Below, one piece after another: positions 27,190 to 36,659 of a stretch of DNA of 64,000 nt. Position numbers and translations under genes: made by a program. The notes under the pieces are model-generated. The model was not told where the DNA came from. It ran no database searches and saw only the letters and a list, made by a program, of their open reading frames with translations. Origin of the DNA: an uncultured Candidatus Melainabacteria bacterium (lineage in GTDB: Bacteria > Cyanobacteriota > Vampirovibrionia > Gastranaerophilales > Gastranaerophilaceae). Position 1 is the first letter of the stretch; every line of letters starts with the position of its first letter. The stretch spans positions 7,944 through 71,943 of the forward strand of contig CAKVIC010000014.1 in the NCBI GenBank assembly GCA_934754655.1, in the 5' to 3' direction.

Positions 27190-27795
27190 ATGATTATAAA
27201 AACTTTTGTAGAACCACCTATTGATAACAATAATTATTTAATTATTGATGAAAAATCTAAGCAAGCACTATTAATTGATTGTTCTGCAGTTGATTTACAA
27301 ATTACTAAAACATTGCAGGAATATAATGCTGAATTAAAGTATATTTTACTTACGCACGGGCATTTTGACCATATTGCAGGAATCCGCAATAATCCAGAAA
27401 TAAAAGTATTTATGAATAATGCAGATTTAAACTGGGTAAAAAATGTTAACACATACCTTCCGATGTTTGGCATGTCAGAAATTGCAATTCCTCGCATTGA
27501 TGAATTTATTAAAGACGGAGATGAAATTAATTTAGGAGATTTAAAAATAAAAGTGCTTCAAACAGCTGGTCATACTCAAGGCGGCGTTTGTTATTTAATT
27601 AATAACGTTTTATTTACAGGCGATACTTTATTTAAAGGTTCTATTGGAAGATATGATTTAGAAGGCGGAGATTACGCACAACTTGTACAAAATATCCAAA
27701 CAAAATTATTTACACTACCTGATGATACTATTATTTATCCTGGGCACGGACAAAGTTCAACGATTGGCTACGAAAAAAAATACAATATTATCTAA
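27190..27795 (+). CDS. Metallo-beta-lactamase-fold hydrolase (glyoxalase II-like)
   Basis: A 201-residue MBL-fold hydrolase. The zinc motif THGHFDHIAG (about 56-65) is complete, with the second-shell histidine in AGHTQGG (about 126), aspartate in TGDTLF and the final PGHG (about 187). Size and motif order fit the compact hydroxyacylglutathione hydrolase-like clan, whose substrates may be thioesters other than glutathione adducts. It is a single gene, ending exactly where the convergent rarA ends. Confidence 0.88.
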   Translation: MIIKTFVEPPIDNNNYLIIDEKSKQALLIDCSAVDLQITKTLQEYNAELKYILLTHGHFDHIAGIRNNPEIKVFMNNADLNWVKNVNTYLPMFGMSEIAIPRIDEFIKDGDEINLGDLKIKVLQTAGHTQGGVCYLINNVLFTGDTLFKGSIGRYDLEGGDYAQLVQNIQTKLFTLPDDTIIYPGHGQSSTIGYEKKYNII

Positions 27796-29025
27796 TTAAT
27801 CAATATACTTGCGATTAATCAACTCATCAGGCATGAATTGTTGTTCATAGTCAGGATTATCATGCGAATAAACATACCCCACGCCAAATCCATATTTTTT
27901 TGCATCCTTGTAATGCGTATCTCTTAAATGCATTGGTGGGGGATAATCATTACCATTTTCAATATCAGCAAGCGCAGAATCAATAGCGACATACGCTTTG
28001 TTTGATTTTGGAGCATTAGCTACATATATAACAGCATTTGCAAGCGGTATTCTACCTTCTGGCAAACCTATTAACTCTACTGCTTTATAAGCATTTATTG
28101 CTATATTCATTGCATTAGGATCTGCAATTCCAACATCTTCAGCAGCACAAACAATTAACCTTCTTGCAATAAATCTTGGATCCTCACCCGCTTCAATCAT
28201 TTTAGCCAAATAATAAATTGCAGCGTTAGCATCTGAACCTCTTAAACTCTTTTGAAAAGCAGAAGCGCAATCATAATGTTCTTGAGTCGAATACCTTGTA
28301 TTTCTCTTTTGTGTTATATTTTCTAAAATTTCAACAGTTAACAACCTTGAATCATTTGAGAAATTGCTTGCAAAATAGGAATTTTCAACCAAATTAAGTG
28401 CACAGCGAGCATCACCTCGAGCATTATTTACAATAAACTTTACAACCTCATCTTCATATTGAATTGGCTGATAATTTTCTTCTAAATATTTAAAACCTTT
28501 ATTAATGATTTTAGCCATGCTTACATCATTAATAGGATTAAGTCTTATAACCTGAACTCTTGATAATAAAGCCGGAACAACCTGAAAAGACGGGTTTTCC
28601 GTAGTTGAACCTATAAAAAACAATGTTCCATTTTCAATATGTGGAAGTAATGCATCCTGTTGAGTTTTTGAATAACGATGAATTTCATCAATAAATAAAA
28701 TCGTTTTTTGACCATAACGTAAAGCTTCTTTTGCTTTTTCAACGGTTTCTTTTATATCTTTAATTCCAGAAGAGACTGCTGAAAGTTCAATAAATTGCGC
28801 ATTAACCTTTGTTGCTATAAGCCTTGCCAAAGTTGTTTTTCCACACCCTGGAGTGCCCCACAGGATGAGTGAAAACAAACGTTGTGATTTTAACAAATTT
28901 AACAAAGGAGAATTCATCGCAACAACATTTGATTGACCTAAAAAATCCTCTAATGTTTTTGGACGCATAATTTCTGCCAAAGGTACTTGTTTATTTGATT
29001 CTTCTAATTGCGTAAATAAATCCAT
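27796..29025 (-). CDS. rarA: Replication-associated recombination ATPase RarA (MgsA)
   Basis: An AAA+ clamp-loader-like ATPase acting at stalled replication forks. Walker A is GTPGCGKTT (about 55-63), Walker B is ILFIDEIHR (about 106-114), and the sensor region has GSTTENPSF. The C-terminal tetramerisation domain includes GSDANAAIYYLAKMIEAGEDP, typical of the family. I selected the ATG ending at 29025 (MDLFTQLEE), with GAGG 12 nt upstream; a second ATG at 29043 overlaps that site. Length 409 residues. It is monocistronic. Confidence 0.95.
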   Translation of the reverse strand: MDLFTQLEESNKQVPLAEIMRPKTLEDFLGQSNVVAMNSPLLNLLKSQRLFSLILWGTPGCGKTTLARLIATKVNAQFIELSAVSSGIKDIKETVEKAKEALRYGQKTILFIDEIHRYSKTQQDALLPHIENGTLFFIGSTTENPSFQVVPALLSRVQVIRLNPINDVSMAKIINKGFKYLEENYQPIQYEDEVVKFIVNNARGDARCALNLVENSYFASNFSNDSRLLTVEILENITQKRNTRYSTQEHYDCASAFQKSLRGSDANAAIYYLAKMIEAGEDPRFIARRLIVCAAEDVGIADPNAMNIAINAYKAVELIGLPEGRIPLANAVIYVANAPKSNKAYVAIDSALADIENGNDYPPPMHLRDTHYKDAKKYGFGVGYVYSHDNPDYEQQFMPDELINRKYID

Positions 29026-29129
29026 AATAATATTATACCTCAAATTTATACAAAAGATTTTTTCACGCCTTTCTCGTCACATTAAGTTATTAACATTGCC
29101 TTTTTATAAAATTTTAATATAATATAGTT

Positions 29130-29780
29130 ATGAAGAGAATTTTAATTATTTTTTTAGCTATTATTCTGACATTGCCTGCCAATGCTGCTTTTTGGAACAA
29201 AAAAGATAAAGCATTAGAATTAGAATGCGAAGGAAAAGGTTATGCCGGCACACTACCTGATATAAAATCAAAATTTGCACCTAAAGAACAAAAAATAACA
29301 ACGCCTATTTTTGAAGCAGAAAAAGATTTTAAGGATTCTTCAAAACTAAAACCCGTCCCAAAAGATAACCCTGCATTTTTAAATATTATTCAAAAAAAAG
29401 ATAAAACTTCTGAATATGTAAATGATGCAAATGAAATAATATCAATAATGGAAAAACTTGTTGATTGTATTGAAGATGAAGGAACTGTACAACTTTTTGT
29501 TACAAGAGCCAATGTTCTATCAATGAATCTTGATAATTTAGCAGAAAAATATGCAAATCAACCGGAAGGCAATTATCTTTCTTTTAAGAAAATGATGCAG
29601 GTAAATGGGTATGTAAAAAGTATTTCTCAATTAAGAAAAGAAGCTCAAATTTATCAAAGGTACTTAGCTTATCAAACAACAGGCTCAATTTATAATCCTG
29701 AAAATATCAACGAACAATTACAATATTTACTAGAAGAACTTAATACTACAATTGTAATGCTAAAAGCCGAGAAAGAATAA
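29130..29780 (+). CDS. Secreted protein of unknown function
   Basis: A 216-residue protein with a clear signal peptide (MKRILIIFLAIILTLPANA, cleavage after ANA at about residue 19) and no further membrane helix. The mature part is charged and helical in its second half (EIISIMEKLVDCIEDEGT and onward). Two Cys in the mature part (ELECEGK and VDCIEDEG) could form a disulfide. It probably stays in the periplasm. It precedes the radical SAM gene by 75 nt and may be separate from it. Confidence 0.75.
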   Translation: MKRILIIFLAIILTLPANAAFWNKKDKALELECEGKGYAGTLPDIKSKFAPKEQKITTPIFEAEKDFKDSSKLKPVPKDNPAFLNIIQKKDKTSEYVNDANEIISIMEKLVDCIEDEGTVQLFVTRANVLSMNLDNLAEKYANQPEGNYLSFKKMMQVNGYVKSISQLRKEAQIYQRYLAYQTTGSIYNPENINEQLQYLLEELNTTIVMLKAEKE

Positions 29781-29855
29781 ATCATTTTTTTACTTAATTT
29801 AACACATTCATGCTCTTACTTTATGTTAAAATTATTTTAAAGAAGCGGGGGGAAT

Positions 29856-32453
29856 ATGAATTGTTTTTTTAGAAATCAACACGAAGCATTGTATAAGGCG
29901 ACGAAACCTTATCAATACGTTGGCGGAGAATTTTTATCAAGAAATAAAAATTTTGATAATTCAAGCGTTCGTTTTGCCTTTGTTTTTCCTGATAAATATG
30001 AAATAGGCATCAGCAATTTAGGTGTCAGAATCATTTATGATAGAGTTAACGAATATAAATATTTTGATACAGCTAAAAACAAAGAAATATCACCATTTAT
30101 GGCTGATAGAGCATACGCTCCAGAAACAGATTTCACCCCGGAAGTTTTATATGCTGTTGAATCGAAACGTGCCCTTAAAGATTTTGACGGTATCGGGTTT
30201 TCACTCCAGTATGAACTTTCTTACCCAACAGTTTTAAAAATGCTTGAAATGTCAAAGATTTCTATTAGAAATGATGAACGAAAAGAAAACGAACCCATAA
30301 TATTTGCAGGGGGACCATGCACATTTAATCCTTTACCGATGTCTGAATTTATTGATGTTTTCTGTATCGGAGATGGTGAAGATATGATGGTAGAGGTTTG
30401 CAAAGTTTTAGAGCAAACAAAAGGGAAACCTCGAAAAGAACGCATTACAGAGCTTTGCAAAATTAAAGGTTGTTGGAACTATGAAATAAATGGCGTAAAA
30501 GAAAATGCCGTTCAAAAAAGTATTGCACAACTTACGTTAGATACAGCTACAACTTCTTATCCAATACCTTTTTCAAGTTCTGTGCAAGATAGAGCGGTTG
30601 TTGAAATTCGTCGTGGTTGCGGACGTATGTGTAGATTTTGTCAACCAGGACACGTAACTTTACCTATACGAGAACGCTCTGCTGAAGATATTATTACTAT
30701 TACAAAAAAACTTGTAAAAAATACCGGTTATGAAGAGTATTCATTGCTTTCGCTTTCTTCAAATGATTATTCAAATATAAATGAAGTTATAAAAGAGCTT
30801 GCATTAGATTTTAATAAAAAAAAGATTTCAGTATCACTACCAAGCCAACGCATAGACGGTTTTAATTTAGAACTTGCAAAACTTACTCAATCTGTAAGAA
30901 AATCAACGATAACACTTGCTCCGGAAGCAGGTAGCCAAAGATTAAGAAATGTCATCAAAAAAAATATTTCAGAAGAACAAATAATTAATACAGCTTTAAC
31001 ATTATATGAAAATGGTTGGTCAAAAATCAAATTTTATTTTATTTGCGGATTGCCAACCGAAACACTTGAAGATATGGATGAAATGGCTGAATTACTAAAT
31101 AAAATCAAATATCGAGCAAAACTTTTAAAGCGTGAAAAAAATTTAAACCACGGATTTGAAATTACTTGTACACTTTCAATTTTTGTACCTAAACCATTTA
31201 CACCATTTCAATGGTGCGGTCAAATGGATTTAGACGAAGTCACAGAGCATATTCACTATTTGAAAGAAAAAACAAAGCATATTAAAGGTTTAAAAATCAA
31301 TTATCATGAAAAATTTGTTTCTCAAATTGAAGCTGTATTAACCAGAGGCAATAAAAATCTTTGCAAATTAATTGAAACACTTTATAAAAAAGGTTGTTAC
31401 TTAGACGCTTGGGGAGAGCATTTTGATAAAAATACTTGGCAAGAAACCGCTCTAGAGTGTGATTTATCATTAAAAGAGCTTGCTCAAAAAACTTACAAAC
31501 TAGAGGAAAAATTACCTTGGGATTTTGTCAATGTCGGATTAAACAAAGCTTGGCTACAAAATGAATATAAACAAGCTTTTGAACAAGGCTGTGAATTTAA
31601 CTTACAAAAAACTTGTGAACAAAATTGCGTTAATTGCGGAGTATGTAAAAATTTAAACACAAAAAAAATTCTTGCACCTAAATACACTGCAACAGATGCT
31701 GCGCAAAAAATAGTTCAAATAGCACCACCTGATCCAACGCGGGCACATCCTGATCCAAATATCCCCGTTTATAAATATCGTTTAAAAGTTACAAAAAAAG
31801 GGTTGTTAAAATATTTTTCACACCTTGATTGGCAAAACACTTTTCATAAAGCTCTTGCAAGAAGTGGCATAAATATTGCGTATTCTCTGGGATTTAATCC
31901 TACAATGAAGGTATCAATGGGTGTTGCACTGCCTCTTTTTGCTCAAAGCGAAGGTGAGCTTGTTGATATAGAAATTTTAGACAATTTACCAGAGCAAGAA
32001 ATAATTGATAGAATTAATAAAAATTTACCAATTGGAGCTAAAATCATTGAGATAAAAGCTGTTGAAAGATATTGCGATGCAATTGATGTTGTTGCACAAT
32101 GGGCTGAATATAAAATTACACCTTACTCTAAAAGTATTGAAAATAAAGAGAATGAGCCTTACCCTCTTTACAATTTTGAAAAATTTAGGTATGATGTAGA
32201 AAATATTTTATCTTCTGATGAGATTTTAATCAAGAAGATAAACAAAAAAGGTATTGAAAAAATAACGAATTATAAAAAATCTATTGGTATATATAGATTT
32301 GATGATGGTAATTTGTTCATACACCTAAAAATAGGTCAAGGCTCAGATATTCCGGCTTTACGTGCCGATAATTTAATGGAACTTGTATGTAAAAATCAAA
32401 TTTTTGATATAACAAGACTGAGATTTTTTGACGAAAAGTTAAGAGAGTTATAG
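29856..32453 (+). CDS. TIGR03960-type radical SAM protein fused to DUF2344
   Basis: An 865-residue fusion. The N-terminal about 180 residues resemble a degenerate B12-binding-like domain. The radical SAM core has the Fe-S motif CGRMCRFCQPGH (C-x3-C-x2-C, near residue 254) and GLPTETLEDMDEMAE. The C-terminal about 230 residues (YRLKVTKKGLLKYFSHLDW onward) are the DUF2344/TIGR03936 domain. This family commonly sits upstream of RNase E/G, as here (rne/rng starts 17 nt later), and is suspected of RNA or ribosome modification; its reaction is unknown. A Cys cluster (CEQNCVNCGVC) near residue 585 may bind another cluster. The GGGGGGA Shine-Dalgarno is strong. Confidence 0.9.
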   Translation: MNCFFRNQHEALYKATKPYQYVGGEFLSRNKNFDNSSVRFAFVFPDKYEIGISNLGVRIIYDRVNEYKYFDTAKNKEISPFMADRAYAPETDFTPEVLYAVESKRALKDFDGIGFSLQYELSYPTVLKMLEMSKISIRNDERKENEPIIFAGGPCTFNPLPMSEFIDVFCIGDGEDMMVEVCKVLEQTKGKPRKERITELCKIKGCWNYEINGVKENAVQKSIAQLTLDTATTSYPIPFSSSVQDRAVVEIRRGCGRMCRFCQPGHVTLPIRERSAEDIITITKKLVKNTGYEEYSLLSLSSNDYSNINEVIKELALDFNKKKISVSLPSQRIDGFNLELAKLTQSVRKSTITLAPEAGSQRLRNVIKKNISEEQIINTALTLYENGWSKIKFYFICGLPTETLEDMDEMAELLNKIKYRAKLLKREKNLNHGFEITCTLSIFVPKPFTPFQWCGQMDLDEVTEHIHYLKEKTKHIKGLKINYHEKFVSQIEAVLTRGNKNLCKLIETLYKKGCYLDAWGEHFDKNTWQETALECDLSLKELAQKTYKLEEKLPWDFVNVGLNKAWLQNEYKQAFEQGCEFNLQKTCEQNCVNCGVCKNLNTKKILAPKYTATDAAQKIVQIAPPDPTRAHPDPNIPVYKYRLKVTKKGLLKYFSHLDWQNTFHKALARSGINIAYSLGFNPTMKVSMGVALPLFAQSEGELVDIEILDNLPEQEIIDRINKNLPIGAKIIEIKAVERYCDAIDVVAQWAEYKITPYSKSIENKENEPYPLYNFEKFRYDVENILSSDEILIKKINKKGIEKITNYKKSIGIYRFDDGNLFIHLKIGQGSDIPALRADNLMELVCKNQIFDITRLRFFDEKLREL

Positions 32454-32470
32454 AGCAAAGGATTTAACAA

Positions 32471-34231
32471 ATGAAAGAAACATTAGCAAATAAGATTATT
32501 ATTGCAGAACGTGATAATATTGCAGTTGTATTAGAAAATGGTAAAGTTGCAGAATTTTTCGTAAATCGTGGCGAAAATATTTTAGGCGATGTTTATTTAG
32601 CACAAGTAGAAAATGTATTACCAAGTATTGAAGCAGCATTTGTAAATGTTGGCTCTGATAAAATGGGATTTTTACATGCTCAAGATGTTACCGGCAAAGG
32701 CTCGTTGCAAGATAAATTAAAACCAAAACAAAAAATCGTTGTGCAAGTAGTTAAAGAACCAACCGGACATAAAGGACCTCGAGTTACAACAGAAATTTCT
32801 CTTCCGGGTCGTTTTTTGGTATTAATGCCAAATGAAGTAGGAGTTAACGTAAGTAAAAAAATTACTTCTGCAAAAGAAAGAGCCCGTTTAAAATCTGTCG
32901 TAAACCTTTTAAAACCTGTCGGAATCGGAGTTATCGTTAGAACAGAAGCTGAAGGGCAAACTGAAAACGATATACAAGAAGATTTAGAAATACTTTTAGA
33001 AAAATGGAATAATATTGTAACTTCTGCAGAAAGCATGACTCCACCAAGTCTTTTATATAGAGACCAAGATTTATTATATAGAGTAATTCGTGAAGCTTGT
33101 ACCGAAGATACAGAAGAAATTATTGTTGATACAGGTTTTGCGCTAAATCGTGTACAAAATATTTTGCAAACTTGGCACATGAACAAAAATATCAATGTCA
33201 CTTTATACAAAGGTTCTGAGCCTTTATTAATGGCTATGGATATTCACAAAGAAATAAAAGCTGCTTTACAAATGAAAGTTAATTTGCCTTCTGGCGGATA
33301 TTTATTTATACAAACTACAGAAGCACTTACCGTCATTGATGTTAACAGTGGTAAATTTACAAACTCTTCGACTCAAGATGAAACTATTCTAAAAACAAAT
33401 ATCGAAGCCGTTCATGAAATAGCGCGTCAATTGCGTTTGCGCAACATTGGCGGAATGATTATCATTGATTTTATTGATATGACTAATCGCCTTGATAAAT
33501 TAACAATGATGGAAGAACTTGAGCTTGCTATAGAATCTGACAAAGCAAAACCACAAATTGGTCAACTATCAGATTTAGGTCTAGTCGAAATGACTCGTCA
33601 TAGACAAGGTCAAGCCGTCAGCGAAATTTTTGCCAAAAGATGTCCGCATTGCCAAGGCAACGGTTACATTATGGAAGATATTAAATTTGCATCATCTTCA
33701 GCAGAAGGTGAATATCGCGCAAAAGCCGCAAAAATTAAACTTCCAATGGGAAACCGCAGAAATAATAAATTCAACAAATTTAACAACCAAAATCAAAAAG
33801 TCGAAACAGAAATTAAAGAAACTGAAATTCTTCAAGAAGAAAAAATAGAACAAATATCAAATCCTTCTGTAGAAGCTCAACAAGAGGTTGTTGAAATTAA
33901 TCAAGAAAAAGAAACCAAAAAGAAAAATACAAGAAAATCTCGTTATGACAAAAAGAAGGTTAAACAAGAAGTTCTAGATGAAAAATTAGCACAAACAGTA
34001 ATTAATGAAGCTTCGCAAATTGAACCAATTATTGCTGAAAATGCTAATCAAGCAATACAAGAAGAGCAAGTTAACGAAGAACCAGTAATTAATGACACTA
34101 ATGAAAAAGAAGAGCAAGTAGAGGACATAAAAAAAGAAAAGAAACCAACTCGCTCAAGACGTCCAAATAGAAATTCTCAAAAACGAACTCGTACAACAAA
34201 AAGAAGTGCCAAAAAAGATGAAGAAGCTTAA
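32471..34231 (+). CDS. rng: Ribonuclease E/G
   Basis: An endoribonuclease for mRNA decay and rRNA maturation. At 586 residues it has the S1 domain (about 35-120, GDVYLAQVENVLPSIEAAF), the RNase H/DNase I-like catalytic region with DVNSG and DFIDM (the metal-binding aspartates), and the zinc-link CPHCQGNGYI (about 392-401). The tail (about 430-586) is Glu/Gln/Lys-rich and ends in an Arg/Lys-rich stretch (RSRRPNRNSQKRTRTTKR). In cyanobacteria a C-terminal Arg-rich peptide recruits PNPase, and this tail could do the same. No membrane anchor is present. The symbol rng is used for convenience; rne is equally defensible. Confidence 0.93.
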   Translation: MKETLANKIIIAERDNIAVVLENGKVAEFFVNRGENILGDVYLAQVENVLPSIEAAFVNVGSDKMGFLHAQDVTGKGSLQDKLKPKQKIVVQVVKEPTGHKGPRVTTEISLPGRFLVLMPNEVGVNVSKKITSAKERARLKSVVNLLKPVGIGVIVRTEAEGQTENDIQEDLEILLEKWNNIVTSAESMTPPSLLYRDQDLLYRVIREACTEDTEEIIVDTGFALNRVQNILQTWHMNKNINVTLYKGSEPLLMAMDIHKEIKAALQMKVNLPSGGYLFIQTTEALTVIDVNSGKFTNSSTQDETILKTNIEAVHEIARQLRLRNIGGMIIIDFIDMTNRLDKLTMMEELELAIESDKAKPQIGQLSDLGLVEMTRHRQGQAVSEIFAKRCPHCQGNGYIMEDIKFASSSAEGEYRAKAAKIKLPMGNRRNNKFNKFNNQNQKVETEIKETEILQEEKIEQISNPSVEAQQEVVEINQEKETKKKNTRKSRYDKKKVKQEVLDEKLAQTVINEASQIEPIIAENANQAIQEEQVNEEPVINDTNEKEEQVEDIKKEKKPTRSRRPNRNSQKRTRTTKRSAKKDEEA

Positions 34232-34658
34232 AAAACAAATAAGTTTACTATTATTGATGTTAATATTTATACCGCAAATTTCGTTTGCAGAACTTGACGG
34301 TGAACAACCTTTAGTTGAAAGACCAGCTGTTGAAGCGCAAAACGGCATTAGCTATGCAACAGAAGAACAAAGCAGAGAAAATGAACTATTACCAGAAAAT
34401 ACCGTTCAAAATGCCGTAAACACAGATTTTAAACAACCAATAAGTAAACGTAAAGTCGCAAAAAAATTCTTGTTAGCGATGTTTGGAGTTGCAATTTCAT
34501 CCTTTTTAATATTTGCAATTTTAAGCTTATATAACAAATTACGTGATGGATTTTCAAACAAAATTCGAACACCGGAAGATGAAGTTTCGTTGCAAACTCC
34601 AAATAATATGCGCAATGCTGTTAAAACGTTTTTAGAAATTACTGATTGGAAAAAATAA
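34218..34658 (+). CDS. Signal-peptide, single-pass membrane protein, unknown
   Basis: A protein of about 146 residues with a basic start, a signal peptide (LLLLMLIFIPQISFA, cleavage near 25), a Glu/Gln-rich linker and a membrane helix near residues 83-105 (KFLLAMFGVAISSFLIFAIL). The ATG at 34218 lies within the last codons of the RNase gene (14-nt overlap); an alternative GTG at 34206 is less likely. It ends directly against rsmI (TAAATG). The overlaps imply coupling to RNase E/G expression, so a membrane tether or partner for that enzyme is a fair hypothesis. Confidence 0.7.
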   Translation: MKKLKKQISLLLLMLIFIPQISFAELDGEQPLVERPAVEAQNGISYATEEQSRENELLPENTVQNAVNTDFKQPISKRKVAKKFLLAMFGVAISSFLIFAILSLYNKLRDGFSNKIRTPEDEVSLQTPNNMRNAVKTFLEITDWKK

Positions 34659-35477
34659 ATGACTAGAGAGTTTCAATTCTACATCGTACCAACGCCAATT
34701 GGTAATATTGATGATATAACTTATCGAGCAGTTCAAATTCTTAAGAATGTGGATTTAATAGCTTGCGAAGACACGAGAGTTACTCAAAAATTATTAAATC
34801 ATTATGATATAAAAACTAAATGCATTTCTTATCATAAATATAACGAAAAAGAACGAGTTAACTTTTTAATATCTGAGCTTGAAAAAGGTAATCGCATTGC
34901 ACTGGTTTCAGATGCCGGCACGCCAATGATTTGCGATCCTGGAAATGTTATTGTGCAAGAGCTTTTAGCAAGAGGCTTGACATTTACATCGTTAGCAGGA
35001 GCTTGTGCTATAACAACCTTCTTATCTGAAATACCACGAAATGGTGAAGAATTTACATTTGTCGGTTTTATTCCACGTGCAGAAAAGCAAATTAAAGAAG
35101 TTGCGCTAAATTATATAAATTCAAATTTTGTGTTTTACGATTCGCCGGAACGCATATTAAAAACTCTTGAAATTATTAAATCTTGTCGTGGAGATATTAC
35201 AATTGCACTTGGTCGAGAATTAACAAAACTATTTGAAGAAATAAAATATGGTAAAATTTCAGAAATTTTAGAATACTTTAAAGACGGTATTAAAGGCGAA
35301 ATTGTTTGCATGATTTATGCAGAAAACAATTTCGAAGAAAAAAACGTCGAATCAAAAATTAACATGCTTAAAGAAAATGGTTTCAAAGATAAAGAAATTG
35401 CCACCATTCTCGCAACTTTATTTGGATATAATAAAAATAAAATCTACAAACAAAGCATGGCATCTTCTGATAAATAA
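34659..35477 (+). CDS. rsmI: 16S rRNA (cytidine-1402-2'-O)-methyltransferase
   Basis: Modifies C1402 in the ribosomal P site. The tetrapyrrole-methylase fold signatures are clear: PTPIGNIDDITYRAVQIL, ACEDTRVTQKLLNHY, ALVSDAGTPMICDPG (SAM binding) and the internal FVGFIPRAEKQ. The 272 residues are normal. It starts at the stop codon of the preceding gene, so translation is coupled. It ends the plus-strand unit that began with the radical SAM gene. Confidence 0.95.
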   Translation: MTREFQFYIVPTPIGNIDDITYRAVQILKNVDLIACEDTRVTQKLLNHYDIKTKCISYHKYNEKERVNFLISELEKGNRIALVSDAGTPMICDPGNVIVQELLARGLTFTSLAGACAITTFLSEIPRNGEEFTFVGFIPRAEKQIKEVALNYINSNFVFYDSPERILKTLEIIKSCRGDITIALGRELTKLFEEIKYGKISEILEYFKDGIKGEIVCMIYAENNFEEKNVESKINMLKENGFKDKEIATILATLFGYNKNKIYKQSMASSDK

Positions 35478-35488
35478 TCATCAAATTT

Positions 35489-36523
35489 TTACGATGATAA
35501 ATCTTTGATTTTTTTATAAAGTTCTAAAATCTCTTTTGAGTAATTTTTAGGTACAATTATTTTAATCTTTACGTTTAAATCTCCAAAACCATTTGCAGAA
35601 GGTAATCCAAGCTTTTTCAGCCTCAAAGATTGTCCAGAAGAAACTCCTGCAGGAATTTTAATATTTATTTTACCATGCAAAGTCAAAAGTTCCTTATTAG
35701 TACCTAAAACGGCTTCAGGTGGAGTAATTTCTATTTCTTTTGTTAAATTTTCACCATCAACTTCATATTCATTATCTTTTATATGAACAATCAAATATAA
35801 ATCACCTACGCGCCCATATTCATCTTTTTTACCTTCACCTTTTAAACGAATTTTTTTACCTTCAGAAATATCTTTTGGCAATTTTACCTTCAAAGTTTTA
35901 GGAGTTGATACAATACCTGTTCCGCCACAATGTGAACAGTATCCGCCCCCACTACAATATTTACATTTAGCTAAATCATTAAACGTTATTGATACTGGCT
36001 TTCTCTCAAATAGCTCTTTTGCTGTTAAATTAAGAGTTTTAGTTATATCCAAGTCTTCTTTAGGCGCTTGTTTTTCACGTCTTGTTTGACGAGTTTGAGC
36101 TCCACCATAATTAGCTTGAGAAAAATCAAATCCGCCAAAGTTTGAATTTGCGCGACGACCTTGACCAGACATCATATCACCAAACAATGATGCAAAGAAA
36201 TCTGAAAAACCACTTCCACCAAAATCAAAACTTTGTGCACCACCTTGATTAAAATTAAAACTAAAATTCTCATAACCAGGAGGTGGGGTATAGTCAGCTC
36301 CACCTTGCCAATTTGAGCCTAAACTATCATAACGAGAACGCTTATTTTTATCAGATAAAACTTCGTAAGCTTCATTAATATCTTTAAATTTTTCTTCTGC
36401 TTCTTTTGTTTTATTTACATCCGGATGATATTTACGCGCAAGTTTTCTATAAGCAGATTTTATCTCTGCTTCGGTTGCGGTTCTTGATACACCTAATGTT
36501 TCGTAATAATCTTTATATTTCAT
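35489..36523 (-). CDS. DnaJ/CbpA-type co-chaperone with a half-size zinc region
   Basis: A 344-residue Hsp40. Residues 1-70 form a J domain with the HPD triad (KYHPDVN). Residues about 75-150 are Gly/Phe/Ser-rich. The zinc region has only two CxxCxGxG-like repeats (CKYCSGGGYCSHCGGTG, about 187-203), where classical DnaJ has four, enough for one zinc site. The substrate-binding C-terminal domains follow. It stimulates a DnaK-type chaperone. It is intermediate between DnaJ and CbpA, so no symbol is given. No dnaK or grpE is nearby. Confidence 0.9.
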   Translation of the reverse strand: MKYKDYYETLGVSRTATEAEIKSAYRKLARKYHPDVNKTKEAEEKFKDINEAYEVLSDKNKRSRYDSLGSNWQGGADYTPPPGYENFSFNFNQGGAQSFDFGGSGFSDFFASLFGDMMSGQGRRANSNFGGFDFSQANYGGAQTRQTRREKQAPKEDLDITKTLNLTAKELFERKPVSITFNDLAKCKYCSGGGYCSHCGGTGIVSTPKTLKVKLPKDISEGKKIRLKGEGKKDEYGRVGDLYLIVHIKDNEYEVDGENLTKEIEITPPEAVLGTNKELLTLHGKINIKIPAGVSSGQSLRLKKLGLPSANGFGDLNVKIKIIVPKNYSKEILELYKKIKDLSS

Positions 36524-36659
36524 TATCTATATTTCCTATCTTTATATATAAATATTAATACAAAATTTCTAAAAATTAAAAAAAATTAACTTTTTTTTAA
36601 TTATGATGATTTTTATGTTTTGTGATAAAATACAGAGAATAAGGACAAGGATATTTATT

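Noticed and set aside
36603..36659. Upstream ATG for the degenerate kinase
   Set aside because: It lacks a Shine-Dalgarno, while AAGG precedes the ATG at 36660 and the PAS domain begins soon after.
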